From positions 59,932,553 to 59,996,552 of the forward strand of contig NC_084702.1 in the NCBI RefSeq assembly GCF_028389875.1: a stretch of DNA of 64,000 nucleotides, in the 5' to 3' direction. A program made the position numbers and the translations under genes. Positions 50,901 to 64,000 of the stretch are shown one piece after another; position 1 is the stretch's first letter; every line of letters begins with the position of its first letter. Source of the stretch: Rhea pennata. Taxonomy: Eukaryota; Chordata; Aves; Rheiformes; Rheidae. The notes under the pieces are model-generated. The model made no database searches and was not told the origin of the DNA. It was given only the letters and a program-made list of their open reading frames with translations.

Positions 50901-53540
50901 GGAAGCAGGGGATTTGTTTTATAGCATCCATTTCTCCAGCTGGGCTGCAGACAGACTAACAGCACTATGAAGCCCCAGTGACTTTATAGTATTCGCATGT
51001 ACTTGCCAGACTGGTTTACACAGAGTACCAGGTTTGGCCTTGTGAACAGCTGTAGTTTCTTCTAAACAGACACTGCTTCTCACATAGACCACCAATTTAG
51101 CTTTATGGAGTTTATGAAATGTGCAACTTCTGTTCATTATTTGTATTTTGGCAGTGGTTTTGGGCAACTGTCATGGACCACGATCTCGTTGTTTACAAAC
51201 AGAGAAGGCAATTCCAATTCTGTTGTGCCCCAAAAGCTTGCAATTGAAGTAGCAAACAAGAGATAACAGATGGAGACCAGATAGTTGTGGGAGAACAAGG
51301 AAGCAATGAAACAATGTTATGCAGCATGATAAATCATCAGAATATTTTTTTTGGTGTGGAAATTATGGAAAAGGATGGTTTTGAAGAAGAGTAATGAGTT
51401 AATTTGAGCACCTGTTTATAAAAAGCTCCTCACAAGCATATGCAGCAGTGCCAGAGAAAACATAAAAGGCTCCTTTGAAAATGTAGTAAGTGAGAGGTAG
51501 TGGCTGACACTCTTGGTCCTTGAGTAAAAGTGAGGAGAGCTCTGGCTGTGTGATAGTAAATAGGAGACAAGTGGGGAACCAACTAACCCAAAAGAGAGTT
51601 GAACAAAAGGCTAAAATGTGATCCATGAGACAAAGATGAAGGAATAATGGAGAGATGCAAAGAGATGAATAGCCATTGATCACGCCAAAAATGTTCAGAG
51701 TAGACCCATGAAAGCAAGGTTGCATCTGTCAAGGTCAGAGAAAAGGTTGTTGTAGTACTGGAAAGGCGATTACTATCGCTTATATCCAGTTATATGAAAA
51801 CTTGAAATTGTTATGTCTATATCGGTGGTCAGAAAAGGCATATATCAGAGCTGTTATTTAAACCTAAAATGCAAGGCTTATGGATATCTAGGAAATGAGA
51901 GAGACCTGAGTCAAGGAAGACCAAGTATATGGGCCTGTCAGTAAGGATGACTGGAGCTTTGTCCTAGATTGGGAGAAGTATTAAAGGCTTTTTATTAGCC
52001 ACATGAAGTTTGAACTGACAGCCAGATGTCCATGATAAACATTAGAGGGGCAGACTAGGATTTCAGTTTGCACTGAAGGAAATGGGCTAGGAACAGAGAG
52101 GTAGATCTGTGAGTTGTCTGTGCTAGAGATGAGAGAGTTTCTGAGATAAGCACAGGGGAGAAAAGAAGGGTGCCACCAAGCTGAAAAGAAATGAAGAGTG
52201 TCCTCTGAATACTGTGTCAGAGGAATGATCAGGGAGACGGGAGGGAAACCAGGAGAGGGCAGTCTCTTGGATGCTCAAGAAGAGTAGGGTCCTGGAGGAG
52301 CAGCACAACTGCTATTGTTGAACACAGATGTCAACACAAGGACAATGCAGAGAGACTTCTTATTAAAAGAAGTCATTAAAGATCTGGTGGTACTAATTAT
52401 ATCTATGTACAATTGAAAAAAAGTTGGTTTTGCAGTAAGTCTAAAGTTATTCCACTACATTCTTTGGTCTACCAAAATTAAAACAGAAACTGGGTGCTTT
52501 GTAGGTATATCACAAACTTGTAAGTGATTTAAAGGTAGTAACCTGTTATTTTTGAAGTAGAAAGTAATTTATTGATTTCTTTGCAACTTTTAATATCCAT
52601 CTCTTCTTCTGTAAGTTACTTCCCACAATTTGCAATTTTATGCAGCATTTTATTTGGGATTGTAATTTTTCTTTTTGATTTACAATGATCATATACATTA
52701 AATATTCATCACAGAACAATAATTAAAATGAATAATCCCTCAGAAGATATTTATAACTATTTTAAATATTTAGAGCGTAATTAAGAAAATTAGAGGATTA
52801 AATGATTAAAATAGAGTTTTAAGGGGTGGCCAAAGGGAAAAATTGTGAAAATAAAATTATATTAAGCTTTTATAGTGTTAAGGCCAGGCGTGAAAAAGAC
52901 CCATCAAAACAGAGAAGAGAGACTTCTCTGTTTAAATTTAAATGTTAGGTTAACATAGTAATTAAACCTGTTTATCTAACTTCTAATTTGTGTTAATTAT
53001 TGGGAGACTACTTGGACGTTGCTTGCTTGTAAGAGTAGTAACTTCAGTGGGAATGTTACAATATCTTCAGCTAACTATAACTCCCAAAAACTATTTAGAA
53101 AGTTGAGTAAATTGCCTGTGATGATCAAACCTGAACTTTCTACATTTGATGTGATACACAGCTGCACAAGCCTGGCCTGAACTAGGCTAGGTAGCTTGCA
53201 CTAGAATGCAGTGACGGTGATGCTCCCTGAGTTACTCTAATGCTGAAAACGCAAAACTTTTGCTGTTAGAAATCAGTCATGGCTATATTTTGATTAAATA
53301 ATGAGGTATATATGCAAGGCTGTGTAGGAAGAGTGCATGAGGATATTTGGCCTTTGTTTAATGTGTTATTTAGGATGAATCTGTGACTCCAATACATTTA
53401 TTTGCACACCTGTCACTGATTCACCAGAGACAAGATTTCATCCTGCAAAAATATTGTTTGAAATGTTTAACTTCATGCTTACGTTAAAGTCTCATAATTA
53501 CTCAATATATGATTTTCTACTGCTGCTTCTAAATAGTAGC
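44970..53540. other. Non-coding DNA, no gene recognised
   Basis: No domain-bearing frame, tRNA, known microRNA or identified repeat family was seen. The frame at 44846-45322 on the minus strand is 158 codons but gains its length from the TA microsatellite and a GC-richer flank, so I reject it as a gene. The stretch 52500-52830 is very AT-rich. Confidence 0.6.
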
Positions 53541-53541
53541 A

Positions 53542-53628
53542 TTTGGCCATCTCCAAAGGTTTAGCTCAGGGTTTAGCACTTTACTAAGTGCTAAACTTCT
53601 CAAAGCTCCTGAGATATGTATTGCCAAA
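53542..53628. repeat. Extended inverted repeat with a perfect 11-base core stem
   Basis: GTTTAGCACTT at 53571-53581 and AAGTGCTAAAC at 53586-53596 are exact reverse complements separated by four bases. Further out, TTTGGCCAT at 53542-53550 and TTGCCAAA at 53621-53628 are also nearly complementary. CTCAGG (53565-53570) can pair with CCTGAG (about 53608-53613) if the intervening bases bulge out. The whole could fold into an imperfect hairpin of about 87 bases, similar in size to a microRNA precursor or a small DNA transposon with terminal inverted repeats. I do not recognise it as a known microRNA, and the bulges are large, so a decayed palindrome or chance remain possible. Confidence 0.6.
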
Positions 53629-53639
53629 ACAGAGACTGC

Positions 53640-56600
53640 AATAAAGAGGACAGAAAGGGAAATATGCGGAGATAGTTTATCTTGTCCCTTTTAGAATACT
53701 AGAAAGTTTGATATAAGAAACATGGCTTGTCCAGAAAACACACTATTGCTATGAACACAAAGCTCCCACTGCTGCTCACTTGGATTGACGTGCCCTAATC
53801 TACAGGGGCAAAACTTTGGTCATCAAAATCTCTCACCACGAAAATCTTCACCACCCCTGGCAGCACTGCATGCTGTTTTACAGTTGAGTGAGTCAGCTGG
53901 TTGGTACACACCTGTGTTACTTTTTTTGTAGCTTTAATGAAGATGGGACTTCTACGCCTTGCAGTAAAGAAGTCCAATACAGTGTGTTTTTATATGGAGA
54001 ACCTTGCTTCAATACAAGTTTCCATTGAAATCAGTGCCAAAGTTCTTAAGGAAATCAACACAATGGTTTTGGGCTCAAGATGCACAATTTTATGTGATTC
54101 TGCTCCTTTACCTCAATTACCTCATCTCCCACCCTGCCTGAGCTGTCTCTTCCCCCAGTGAATATCCCACACATCAGGACTGACTTAACTGAGGTGCCTT
54201 GAATTGCTCACACTGTTAAATGACAGTGAAGTTTACAGATAAACACTGCACAACTGACAGCAGAATCTGGCCTTTGGTATCCATGACACAGCTCTATTTG
54301 AATAAAAAAGGCATTTTTTTAGAGCTTAACGCCTTATCATCAAATAATGGGCAAACAGTTTTCATGTATTCCCACCAGTGCTCCCCGAAGGGTTTTGAGA
54401 CAGGAACTCATTGTGAGCAGCTTTATTGAAAAGCTGTGGCAAAATAACGGCAAACAAAACAACAGCAGCTCTATCTGAGCAAGATGTGTCACTCAGCCCC
54501 CTCAGCTGTACAAGTACGGCTGCCTGCTCCCACTTCTAGTTGCAACTGAACTTGAGAAAAGATCACTAAATAGCTGAGCAGTAATGTGTTCTGAATATAT
54601 AGCATGCTACTTCAGAGAAGCTTGTATGAATTTTTATGACATAACAGATGTTCCTTGTGGTAAGTAAATAGTTTAAATTAATGAAGCTTTCAGTATTTTC
54701 ACATATTTGCATTTGATTTTTTTTTCCTAGGACCTTTTGGCAAGCTTAGCTCTCATGCTTGTAATACTCTTCTAGTTGAAAAGAGTTGTGTGGTTTGGGT
54801 TTTAAAAGTTAGATTTAAATCAGATTGTTTTGCTTGTAATTGTGATTATTCAAAGTAAAATGATTCCTTTAGAATTAGAAGGTATAAGGACATGTTTTAG
54901 CTGTGACATATGGCATTTGAAGTAGGGGCTCTATTTATTCTGTCATCTTTGCAGACATGTAGTCTTCACTAGCTGCAATGGGACTGATGTATTTCCATCA
55001 AAGGAAATAGTTTCTTCATAGTTTCTTTACAGTGTTGCCATAAATAACTTGGGAACTAATACTGAAAGAGATAGCCGATGCCTCCTGCCTTTGGAAATTG
55101 ATGTCCAGCTTCATTAAATGCATAAGAAAACTTGCTGAGTATGATACAGAACATCCTGCATTCTGATTCTGGAAAGGAACGGATTTTCCAAGCGGAGTAC
55201 TCATCTGGGCAGCTTGATTCGCAAATCATGACCCAAATTCTTTCGTGACACAGCTTATGTGCTTTATGGGATTAACACAGTTTCTCCTTGTTTGCTTAAG
55301 TGATGTAGCATATCTTTCAGATTATTACAACAAACTAGTTTCCAGAAGCCTTTTTGCATGAAAATATGGTTATAACATTTGAATAGAATGAAAGTAGTGA
55401 AACAAATAAACTTTCAAGCTGAATGGGAAAATTCATATTTGAATTATTTGATGTAATTAAGAAAAACAACCTTTCCCCCCTGAAAATGACCATAGAACTG
55501 AATTAAAGACCCACTTTTACTTCCATTGGCTTCAGTTATTTGACTGAATTGGACTGCAACATTTTGCTCATGAATTTGGGAATTTCGTTAACATCTGTAG
55601 CTCTTTAGCATCTCCCAAGGTGAGATCAGAAGGTTTTTATAGAGCACAGTAGTGTTCAAACAGTAATGAATCCTCAGCTGGGCTTTCCTCCCCTGTTCTT
55701 TGTCCAGTGAAAATTCTTAGGCTCTTAAGAATTCTGCATCTGCAATCTTCAATCAGAAAATTGTAGAAAACTACAACTGGAAAAATTGTCTACTTAAGGA
55801 CTGAGTGGAAGCTAGAGAGCACGGGTTCTGGCTGTAAAATTAATGTGCTGGGCTGCTAGATCTGCCATTTTGTAGTAGAAAGTCAGTTTTTATGCACTTT
55901 ATGATGCATATTTAGAGCCTGGTCCTCTGTTTACTCTGTATATGGTCATTTTCAAGGAGTTCAGTTGTATCTTGGAGGACTTTGAGTGGACTTTCCCATA
56001 ACGCAGGTAGCACCTCGCTGTAGAAGGCAATGGAAACCCACAGTCTGAGTATTTCATAGGAAGCATATACCATGCATAAACTAAACAATATATCTGCCAG
56101 GGTTGTAATTGCTTATGAGTCTTCCCTGCTCATGATCTGTCTTGGAAACAGTACTCAGGATGAATTTATCCTACTGATATTATTTTTTTTAAATCACAGC
56201 TGCATTCTGACTTGTATTCCTCATAGCAAATCAATGTTACTGACTAAAGACTTAAGGGCCTGGTTCTTCTGTTTACATGGCTTCAGGATTAATTCAATGG
56301 AACTGACTGTTTATTTCAGTGGAAAGTCAGCATAAGTGAGAGGAGGAGGAAAGATATGTTAGTACATCACAGTGGGAATCACAGTCTCAGTAACTCTGGT
56401 CTGCTTTTGCAGCTCAGAAAACTGTTGGTAATTTTGGCTATGTCTTCAAAATTCCTGGTATGATACAGTGCAAGCTACCTTTAAAAATTGAAAAGCATTT
56501 AGGATTTTCTTGTAGAACAACTTTTGTATCAACCAAAGCGTATGCATCAAAGTAATTTTGAATCCATTAACTTGGAAAGACATGAAAGTGAAATCAGTAC

Positions 56601-58810
56601 AATTTCAGAGCCTGAACTGTAGTCAGATTGTGATTTTTTGTTAGAGCAATGTAGTACAGACTGCCTCTTGTGATTTACATGTAGGTAATGAGATCATCAG
56701 GATCTGTCTCACAGAATTATAGCCTCAAATTCTGAAGATCTTCTGCAGTGGCCATAAAATACACAGTCTGATCCATGGTTTTATACCCACGTTTCAGTGG
56801 AATCATTGGAGTCAGCCAGCAGGAAAGTGTGAAATCCTCTGGGAGCGGTGCATAGAGTTGCAGCAGCTCCAGCCACTGCATCTCACGAAAAGCCCTAGTT
56901 TTCAAATAAATCAAGACACAGCACCACAATTAACCTTCTATTTTCTTAAAATGTTTCCTCAATGCTCTTGTTTGTCTGTGTCTGTACAGAAATGCTTTTA
57001 AGATCTGCTATGTTGAAGTTATGTAAACTGTTAAGTAGTGGGCTAGGGAACTCAGACCTTGGGCTCTGAGAGTCTGACTGTGATTGAATGATGGGCATAA
57101 TAATATAATAACTATAGCAAAAAAGGTAGTATTTTTCTTAGCTCAAAGCAAAACTACTCCTGATTGCCATCTAGTGAGCCAGACTTGCACATCCCTGATA
57201 CATTATTACCACTCTCATTATTTCCCATCTGTAAAATCCCAAATGGATGAAATGAATTTCCCCCTCTCTAGCCAGCCAGCCTGAATCCAGCAGAATTCCA
57301 GCTTCCCAGTCAGGGAGAATTCAGGTCGCATCCCTGCATGTTCTCTGAACAGAGCCGCAGAGCTGGTCACCTACATGTTGGAGAGCACTTCATCCTCTAG
57401 AGATATACAGTGTGGAGCGTATTCCTCTACGTGCCACAGCCATCCTTAATTAGAACTGTTTGAAAATTTTTACTGCATATGTGGGCAATATTTACTTTTA
57501 GTGGATAATGTTCTTTTTGTAGCTAAGAGTTCTACAACCTTGAACAATCAATTTCCAGACAATTTTGTTCATTTTGTTTTGCAATACGTACTTAAAGAAA
57601 GCAGAAATTTTTCATATACATTTTCAGATCAGACTTGTTTCCTCACTGTTCCTTAGCTGACCTTACCCATGGTTAATCATTTCCTTTCACTGCTAGTTTA
57701 AGACACTGCACAGTCTAGGAAAAAAATTCATTCTTATATATCTATCTCTAGGGTTCCCAATTCATTCATTGAATCATATTCTAAACTCAGAATAATGAGG
57801 ATTCAAACACATTTTTAAATCTTGTTTCTATATGGTGCAGATGATCTGATAGACTACGTCAGATTAGTCACAAACAAGCAGCGCAAACAGCTTCCTCAAA
57901 ATCATGATTCTTAGTTTCTGAACCAGCTGAAGCCAATCTATGTGCTGTGACTTGTAGACTCAACTATCAGATTATCCTGAGGCACTAGATGCCAAGGTAA
58001 CTTGCCAGAACCAACCACTGATATTTTATATTCTAGATAGTATTTTTTTTAAAAGAGAACTCTCCAGAGAGATTAAGTGATGTATTATGCACAATTTTAT
58101 TACCTTGAGGCAAAGTAACTCCTGTCTCCCAGTTGGGCTGATGTTGAAAGTTATTTTTCAGCTTTCATTTGACATTCCAGAAGTCTTTTGTTCCTCCAGT
58201 AAACCCACTTAGGCTTGTAATGTTGTCTCTCCCCATGTACATGGAAATAGTCATGGGGCTACTTAGTGTGAATAAGGGTGCTGGGAGTGGGAAAATGTAG
58301 TTTAGCTTGTGGAACGATGACTAGGTAAACTTTGTTAATCCATTGTTCCTAACCATACATGATGGAGCAGCAAGCAACATTTAAAGAAGCAGAACCCTGG
58401 CCTCTTTGATGAGGGAGTAGATTGTTTTCCTCTACAAATTTGTGGTGACACTCAGTTTTGGTAAAGTCATACTGATCCACACAAGGAAAAAATCTGCTCT
58501 CAGTACTGCACAACAACTCTCTTGGTAATATGAATGGAGTGAAATTCTGCTTACTGTCAAAGCTAAGTCTTCCCAGTGTCTTTCAAGGTGTGTAATGGGT
58601 GTAAGCAGGCAAAAAATTGATTCACAGTGTGCTTTGGAACAGAATAATATAAAAGAGGTCAAGCGTGAAAACGGTTGGTTTGGGCCACAGGTAAGCATTG
58701 GCAACATAGGTGGATGTTAAACTGCCCAGTGATACCAGCATGGCCTGGGACCTCACCAGAGTCCCAGACGGATGCTCACTGTTGTTGGCTGGGAGGGAAA
58801 TGGAGTAGAG
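53640..58810. other. AT-rich non-coding DNA, no gene recognised
   Basis: Nothing beyond short chance frames was seen. Frames at 53901-54161, 56072-56335 and 58432-58707 are domain-free. No repeat family was recognised. Confidence 0.6.

Positions 58811-58813
<3 letters not shown>

Positions 58814-58842
<29 letters not shown>
58814..58842. repeat. (TG)n microsatellite
   Basis: An uninterrupted alternating TG tract of 29 bases. It is a typical vertebrate dinucleotide microsatellite, probably polymorphic. Confidence 0.95.
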
Positions 58843-58844
<2 letters not shown>

Positions 58845-58849
58845 CTGAG

Positions 58850-61240
58850 AAATACAACTTTGCCAACAATTTTGAGGAGATGAGAGATGATTCAGTGTTC
58901 AGGTGTTTTTCCATAGACAGCTGAATCCTTTGTAAAAGTGAGGGGTGAGGTGCCATTAGAGTGGATGCAATCTGTACGGTTTCTGGATGGATCAGAAACT
59001 CTCAGGGGCAGTTTTCAGGAGCGAAATGTAAAGAAATCGGCCTCTGCTGAATCCCTAAAATAAAAATATCTTCCATTCTGCTTAGAGATAAGGATGGGGA
59101 GGGAAAAGGGAAGTTCTTATGTCCTTCTAAGAGCTATTTTGTATGGAAGGTCAGCAAAAGACACACATAGCTAGAATACAGCTATATAGAAAGGAACTGA
59201 GAGATCCCTGCCACCCACTACGGTCAGAGAGAGGGATGATTTGGAAAAAGGCACTCTGGCCAGAGGGAAGGATAGAAGTGTCCCAGCTACCACTCAGGCT
59301 ACGCTAGTTCATGAAATCTCTTTGCAGACAAGGTGAGCATGAGACGAATGAAGTGAAGCCCATCTTAGCTGCTTGCAGAGCCACAAACACAACCGTTATT
59401 TGTGCCTCTTGGATTTCCAAAGATTAGCAGTCACTCTGTAGGATCAGTTTTTAGTGCAGGAAGAAGTTGGTTAGTCAGCTTTTGAGTGCTGCTTTGCAGA
59501 CCACGGCCAAGAAAAACGCCAGCTGTGCCTTCCAGCAACACCAACAGGGGAAAGGGCCTCAGAAAAGCCAAGCCAGCAGGGAGCCAAGTGAGTACAACAG
59601 AAAGCAAAGTCTGGATTGTTGTTCTGCTTCTCATTCTGCTTGAGGTCTGGTGATAGAGGCAAAGCTGCTCTGTTGGTGTAAGGAGCATTATTCTGCTCAC
59701 TTCAGTGCAAATATAACCACTTTTTGCAAGCTCAGAGTGAAAACATGTTTGCATTTTTTTTCCTTCCTGACTGGTGGTTTAATTGTAGGCAGGAATGCTA
59801 ACTTTGATGTAGTTAATACCTGTTTTTACCTCATGGTATGAGGAAAATGCCTGCTGTGGGCCTAATGATTCATTTATATCCACTGCTGAGAGAAGTTGTG
59901 TTTTCTATTGTAGACCTGTAATGTGTATGTGTGTGTGCATACGTCAAATTCTACTGGGGTATAAGATGATGCAATTTGAGTTATAAAATAAGCACAGTTT
60001 GCAAAGGCTGGGAATTGATTCACATTAGTGTGGTTTGGGTAATAATCCTACTTCTCCACATTGTTGTAAGCTTGTTTTATTTATAATATAAATAAAAGAA
60101 CAACCCTTATGTTAAAAATTAGTGTTTCCTTCACTGAAGGAAGTGCTACAGCTTGCGCAAAGTAGACTTCAATGATTCTGCTATAACTGTGCTTTTGGGA
60201 GGTCTTAATGCAATTAAGGTCCTTTCATTCATAATAATGTGATGGCCTGCAGTTCAAAAAGCGGTTGTGTGCTCTGAATGCAGCAGGGAATTGCAGAAAT
60301 CAGACCCTGATCTGGAGTCAACATTTCAAGGTTTGCTTGACTGACAGCTGAGAAGCTAAGAACCTTTTCCGGATTAAACTCTATATCAGGCCAGGCTGGA
60401 TAAAATTTCTCAGTTCTGCTTCAATCTAATACAGACAGTTGGCAAAGTAGCCCAGGCACTGAGCTGATGTTTTACTGGACTATATAATTGATACATATTT
60501 CTCCCAAAATGTGGGTTTAAACAATTCCAGAAATCGGAATTCAGGAGATGGAATTCAAACCCATTTACTGGTACAACCAGAAAAGCTGGTCTTATTTCCA
60601 CGTGTGATGCTGGGCTTCTGAAGGTACCCGAAAGATGTAAAATCAATTCCCTTTTGTGGTATTTGGATGCAGAACAACTTGAGATCCCCTTGAACTAGAC
60701 ATCAAGCACCTGAAGGCCTCTTTGGATTTAGGCAGAGTGAGCCTATTTGAAGTGACAAGCTCACTTCTCCATCAAAACCTGTGGCTGCTAGAGGTACACG
60801 ATGTCTTTCTGCATTTAGGAACCATGACTTTGGGAACTCCCGTCTGAACACGTGAGTCTAGGTCTCTAGTGACCTCACAAAATTGCTAACAGTTTTAGCA
60901 AGGAGTTGGACAGGAGGCTTGGGAAGCCCTCGTCCTGTCTGCCTCATGGGTTCCCTTCCCTGCAGCCCTGGCTCTTCCTGTTGGCTGCTCCCAAGGATCT
61001 CCTGCCTCATGTAGCCACAGGGCTCGCTTGCAGACGAGCCACCTGTGTGATTTGGGGACAGCTGCCTGTGTTGATGCATATTCTTTTTTGCCAGTAGCTA
61101 TGGCATCCTTTCTCGCCTTCAGGAATTCCCTCGGATCTCGAGCATTAAATCAAGTCCATCTCCAGCTTCACTGTTCTGAAGCACTACAGTATTTTACAGT
61201 TGGAGGAGAGCAAAGTTCAATCTTTTGCCTTCCCAACATG
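58850..61240. other. Non-coding DNA, no gene recognised
   Basis: No gene, RNA or repeat family was identified. Open frames on both strands near 59431-59754 and 60858-61243 overlap one another and have no domain. Confidence 0.6.
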
Positions 61241-61244
61241 TAGA

Positions 61245-61263
61245 TTTTTTTTGGGGGGGGGGG
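61245..61263. repeat. T8 followed by G11 homopolymer pair
   Basis: Eight T residues are followed directly by eleven G residues, then CGGGAG. Long G runs are uncommon and are prone to sequencing and assembly length errors. Confidence 0.85.
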
Positions 61264-61269
61264 CGGGAG

Positions 61270-64000
61270 AGCCATATATTGAAGAGTGCTGGATGCAGTT
61301 TTTCTAAGAGGGGAACTAACCCTCCGCATATATCACTGCAAGAACAAGATCTCTTTATTTGTACACTATTGTAGCTTTTGCGTAATATGGACAATTTCTA
61401 AGAGCTAGTAAATAGAGAATAGAGAAATCATGCAGTAGATTGTCATGTTCTTCTGCACGGCTGTGCACCTGAACGACACGATGATAAATCTTCCCCATTG
61501 GGTCAATAATCTAAAGGTTTCTAAAGCACAGTTTGTCTCCTTCTCAGTATACCTGTTTTCTTGGTCTGAAATGTAGCCAGAATTGTGGTGCCAGTGGTAT
61601 TGCAGTCATTTCTGTCACAAATACAATACTGGCAGGAGCAAAATGGAGGTGTTTACAGCTGCCTTGGTAAGGAGCAAGGATAAGGAGGAAAATCTGCGAA
61701 GAGAGGTCAGCAAGATTTTCAGGATGGTGCAGACCTCAAAATTCTTGTGCCTCCACTCTACATGACTTTTGAACTTTCATGTGAAATTTAGGTTATTTAC
61801 ACAAACATCCATAGACACACACAGATAAATGTGTGCACATCCTGGTGGGAATGAGACCTCGGGAAAGAGTATACAGAGCTGTTAGATGCGCTATTTTAAA
61901 AATTTCACTGAAGAATGTTTAACTTATGAGTTGGCATGTACTGTAAGCAAAATTCATTATCCATTTTTTTTGGTGGATGTGGGAAAATATTACTATCTAC
62001 CATCCCCCCCCCCCGAGACAGATGCACCTGAAATATTACAGTGGATGTACCATGCAAATCGATTAAGTCCTTCACCTTCAGTTTTTCTCTTCAAACAGCT
62101 TGGGAGATAACACTTTATATCATGAACGAGCATTTTGGCTGACCCGCTAATACCTTTTCTCTTGACTTGCTGTATAGATCTGCTGGGTAGCAGAGGCAGG
62201 CGGTATCGAGGGTGTAAGAAGTCCCCTCCACCGTGAGTGTGCGGGACTACACTGCCTCCTCTGAGGGCAGCACTGCCCGCAATGAGGGCTGCGGTGGTGC
62301 TCGCTTGTGTGTCTGCTCTCTGTCACTCTAACACAGCTTGCAATGGTACAAATTTGGTTTGGATCAGAGCTACAGGTCTCGTTATGGAAAACAGGTCTAC
62401 CCATGGAGGCTTTTGCTCTCATGGCTATATTTACCTACAAAATAATCGCTACGTGATACATAGTGGCAGAATTCTGGCAGAAAACAATGCAGAAAACTCT
62501 GTTTGCTCTTTAGATCATACCTTTTGACAATTCCTCGGTCTAAAAAGTATTTTTTGTAGCATATCATTTCATGAGCTTTGCGGGGTGGAAGCTCCTTCCT
62601 CCTCACAGGGTTTGCTTGCTTAGTACTTTGTGCCAGTTAGAGGCTGTACACATTCGCAAAGACTCAGTGTCAATGCTTCAGCATAACTATTCTTACGATT
62701 TTTATTTCTGTGGTGCTTTTTCCGTGAAAATAAGATTTAAATACTGAGCTCTCAGATCTGCAACACAGAGCTCATCCACATTGGCTTGAGGAGTAACTGG
62801 CAAATGCCAGGAAGCGTGTTGTAAGGAGACCTGGCTACTCCTTTTCTGGCCACTTTCTTACATTGAGAAAAGACTGGGATTTCTGAGTTTTGAAGTAGGA
62901 GGAGAATAACTATTACGGAGCAGCAGAGCCAGAGTTAGTATCAACGCATCCCCATCTGTGGAAAATTAACCTCTGGGTTTAAAAGTATTAGCCAGAAGTT
63001 AATATAGAATTATTTAAAGAGGTGAAATGCAGGTTCAGACATATAGCTGAATGTCATCTACAGTATTGTGGTTAGTGTTTTTCCATTCCTAAAGGTAGCA
63101 TGCTATTACAGTACCATTAGATTAATCCTAGGCTTTAAGGACATCTTCTGTAAAGGAAGGCTAAACGTCTGAAATTTGCATGCTTGACCGCTGGGAATGA
63201 AGAGTATACTCTGAGTGATCTAACTAAGCATTAGAGTGCGACTGTAATTACAATATAATATAAAAAGGGTAGTTCTTTTTCAGTGGTTCTGGTCCCTATG
63301 GGCCAAATCATGACCCAATGATACAACAAGAAAATATAATTCTGAAAGGAAAAGCTAGAAAGGACTATGATCAATCTATTCTGAATGCTTACATAGTATA
63401 AGTCATCAGATTTTACTGTAGTGAAGGTTATTATTTCCTTACTATGTAATTGAAAGCTATCAACTTCAGTAATTTGTGACTGAATTATAGCATCTCTTTC
63501 AGAAGGACATCCAATTTAAAGCTGATGACTAATAAACCACTTCCCTCATTTTTCAATGACTTGTTTCTGTTGCCATTAAGAAGTTAAATCATATTTGCAA
63601 TTTGTTTTTTTTTTTCAAACTTCATTTTTAGTCATGGGTTCTTGGGATACATTTGTTTGCCAGTGTTGAAAGTTCTCAAAAATTGGACATCTGCGTGGAA
63701 GTATTTAGAAACCTGGTTCAAATCATCTTTTAATCTTCATTAGCTACTAGTTTCAACAGTGAGGGTACTTTGAACCACAAACTTTTCTCTTTGTGGTTCC
63801 CTTTCACCTGTGGCAGTACCAAGGCAAGGGAGATGACAATATCACTTCTCCTTTACTTCCTACAACTTCACAGAGCCAAATTTTGCTGTTTCTCTTATTG
63901 GTTATGGTACATATGAAAGCATTCAGCTTAAAATTCAAATCCAGCTCGAAGCTGTTAGGGCCAGCTGTTCCAGGTTTCCGCAGGAAGGGCTACTTTGACA
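61270..64000. other. Non-coding DNA to the end of the window
   Basis: A C11 run lies at 62004-62014. The frame at 62237-62527 contains, from an internal methionine at 62281, a hydrophobic start that resembles a signal peptide (MRAAVVLACVSALCHS), but the rest has no domain, and an antisense frame covers much of it, so it is not called. The remainder is AT-rich with no recognised features. Confidence 0.55.

Noticed and set aside
62237..62527. Small frame with a signal-peptide-like start at 62281
   Set aside because: The hydrophobic start is short, the remainder resembles no secreted family I know, and an antisense frame covers much of the same region. It is most likely coincidence.
1..64000. 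CRISPR arrays, operons, phage or plasmid modules
   Set aside because: The window has eukaryotic character throughout: a CR1 retrotransposon, microsatellites, a CpG island and long non-coding stretches. No regularly spaced repeat array or compact gene cluster is present.

Overview
This window looks like vertebrate nuclear DNA, most likely from a bird. It is almost entirely non-coding, either intronic or intergenic. It is AT-rich, has stop codons throughout all frames, and shows no operons, ribosome binding sites or dense gene packing. The clearest identification is a decayed CR1 retrotransposon (chicken repeat 1 LINE) at about 3267-4207. Its reverse-transcriptase remnant and 3' end match the CR1 copies typical of avian genomes. 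The low density of other recognisable repeats (one CR1 copy and short microsatellites in 64 kb) fits the compact, repeat-poor avian genome. I could not determine the species or the locus.

Layout. 1-3250: AT-rich non-coding DNA with a small CpG-dense patch near 2735-2840. 3267-4207: the CR1 copy. 4210-7800: no recognisable feature except a short TA repeat. 7811-7883 and 8558-8621: two short segments with acceptor- and donor-like boundaries that could be exons; neither protein is recognised. 8630-18040: featureless apart from a TA microsatellite. 18050-18480: a strong CpG island, the best candidate for a promoter or first exon. 18490-24180: AT-rich, with a tentative conserved-element candidate around 19020-19480. 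24190-24420: a second, smaller CpG-dense block. 27340-27440: a short GC-rich patch with a hairpin. From 27500 to the end there are only simple repeats, a perfect 24-base palindrome of overlapping TAAT sites (33211-33234), an extended inverted repeat (53542-53628), and otherwise unremarkable non-coding DNA.

The open reading frames in the window, up to about 170 codons, lack recognisable domains, splice context or paralogy, and are the size expected by chance in 64 kb. The exception is the pair of frames inside the CR1 copy. No tRNA, rRNA, known microRNA, CRISPR array, endogenous virus or toxin gene was recognised. I found no convincing undescribed biological system. The items most worth checking are the CpG island at 18 kb, the two exon-like segments at 7.8-8.6 kb and the hairpin at 53.6 kb.
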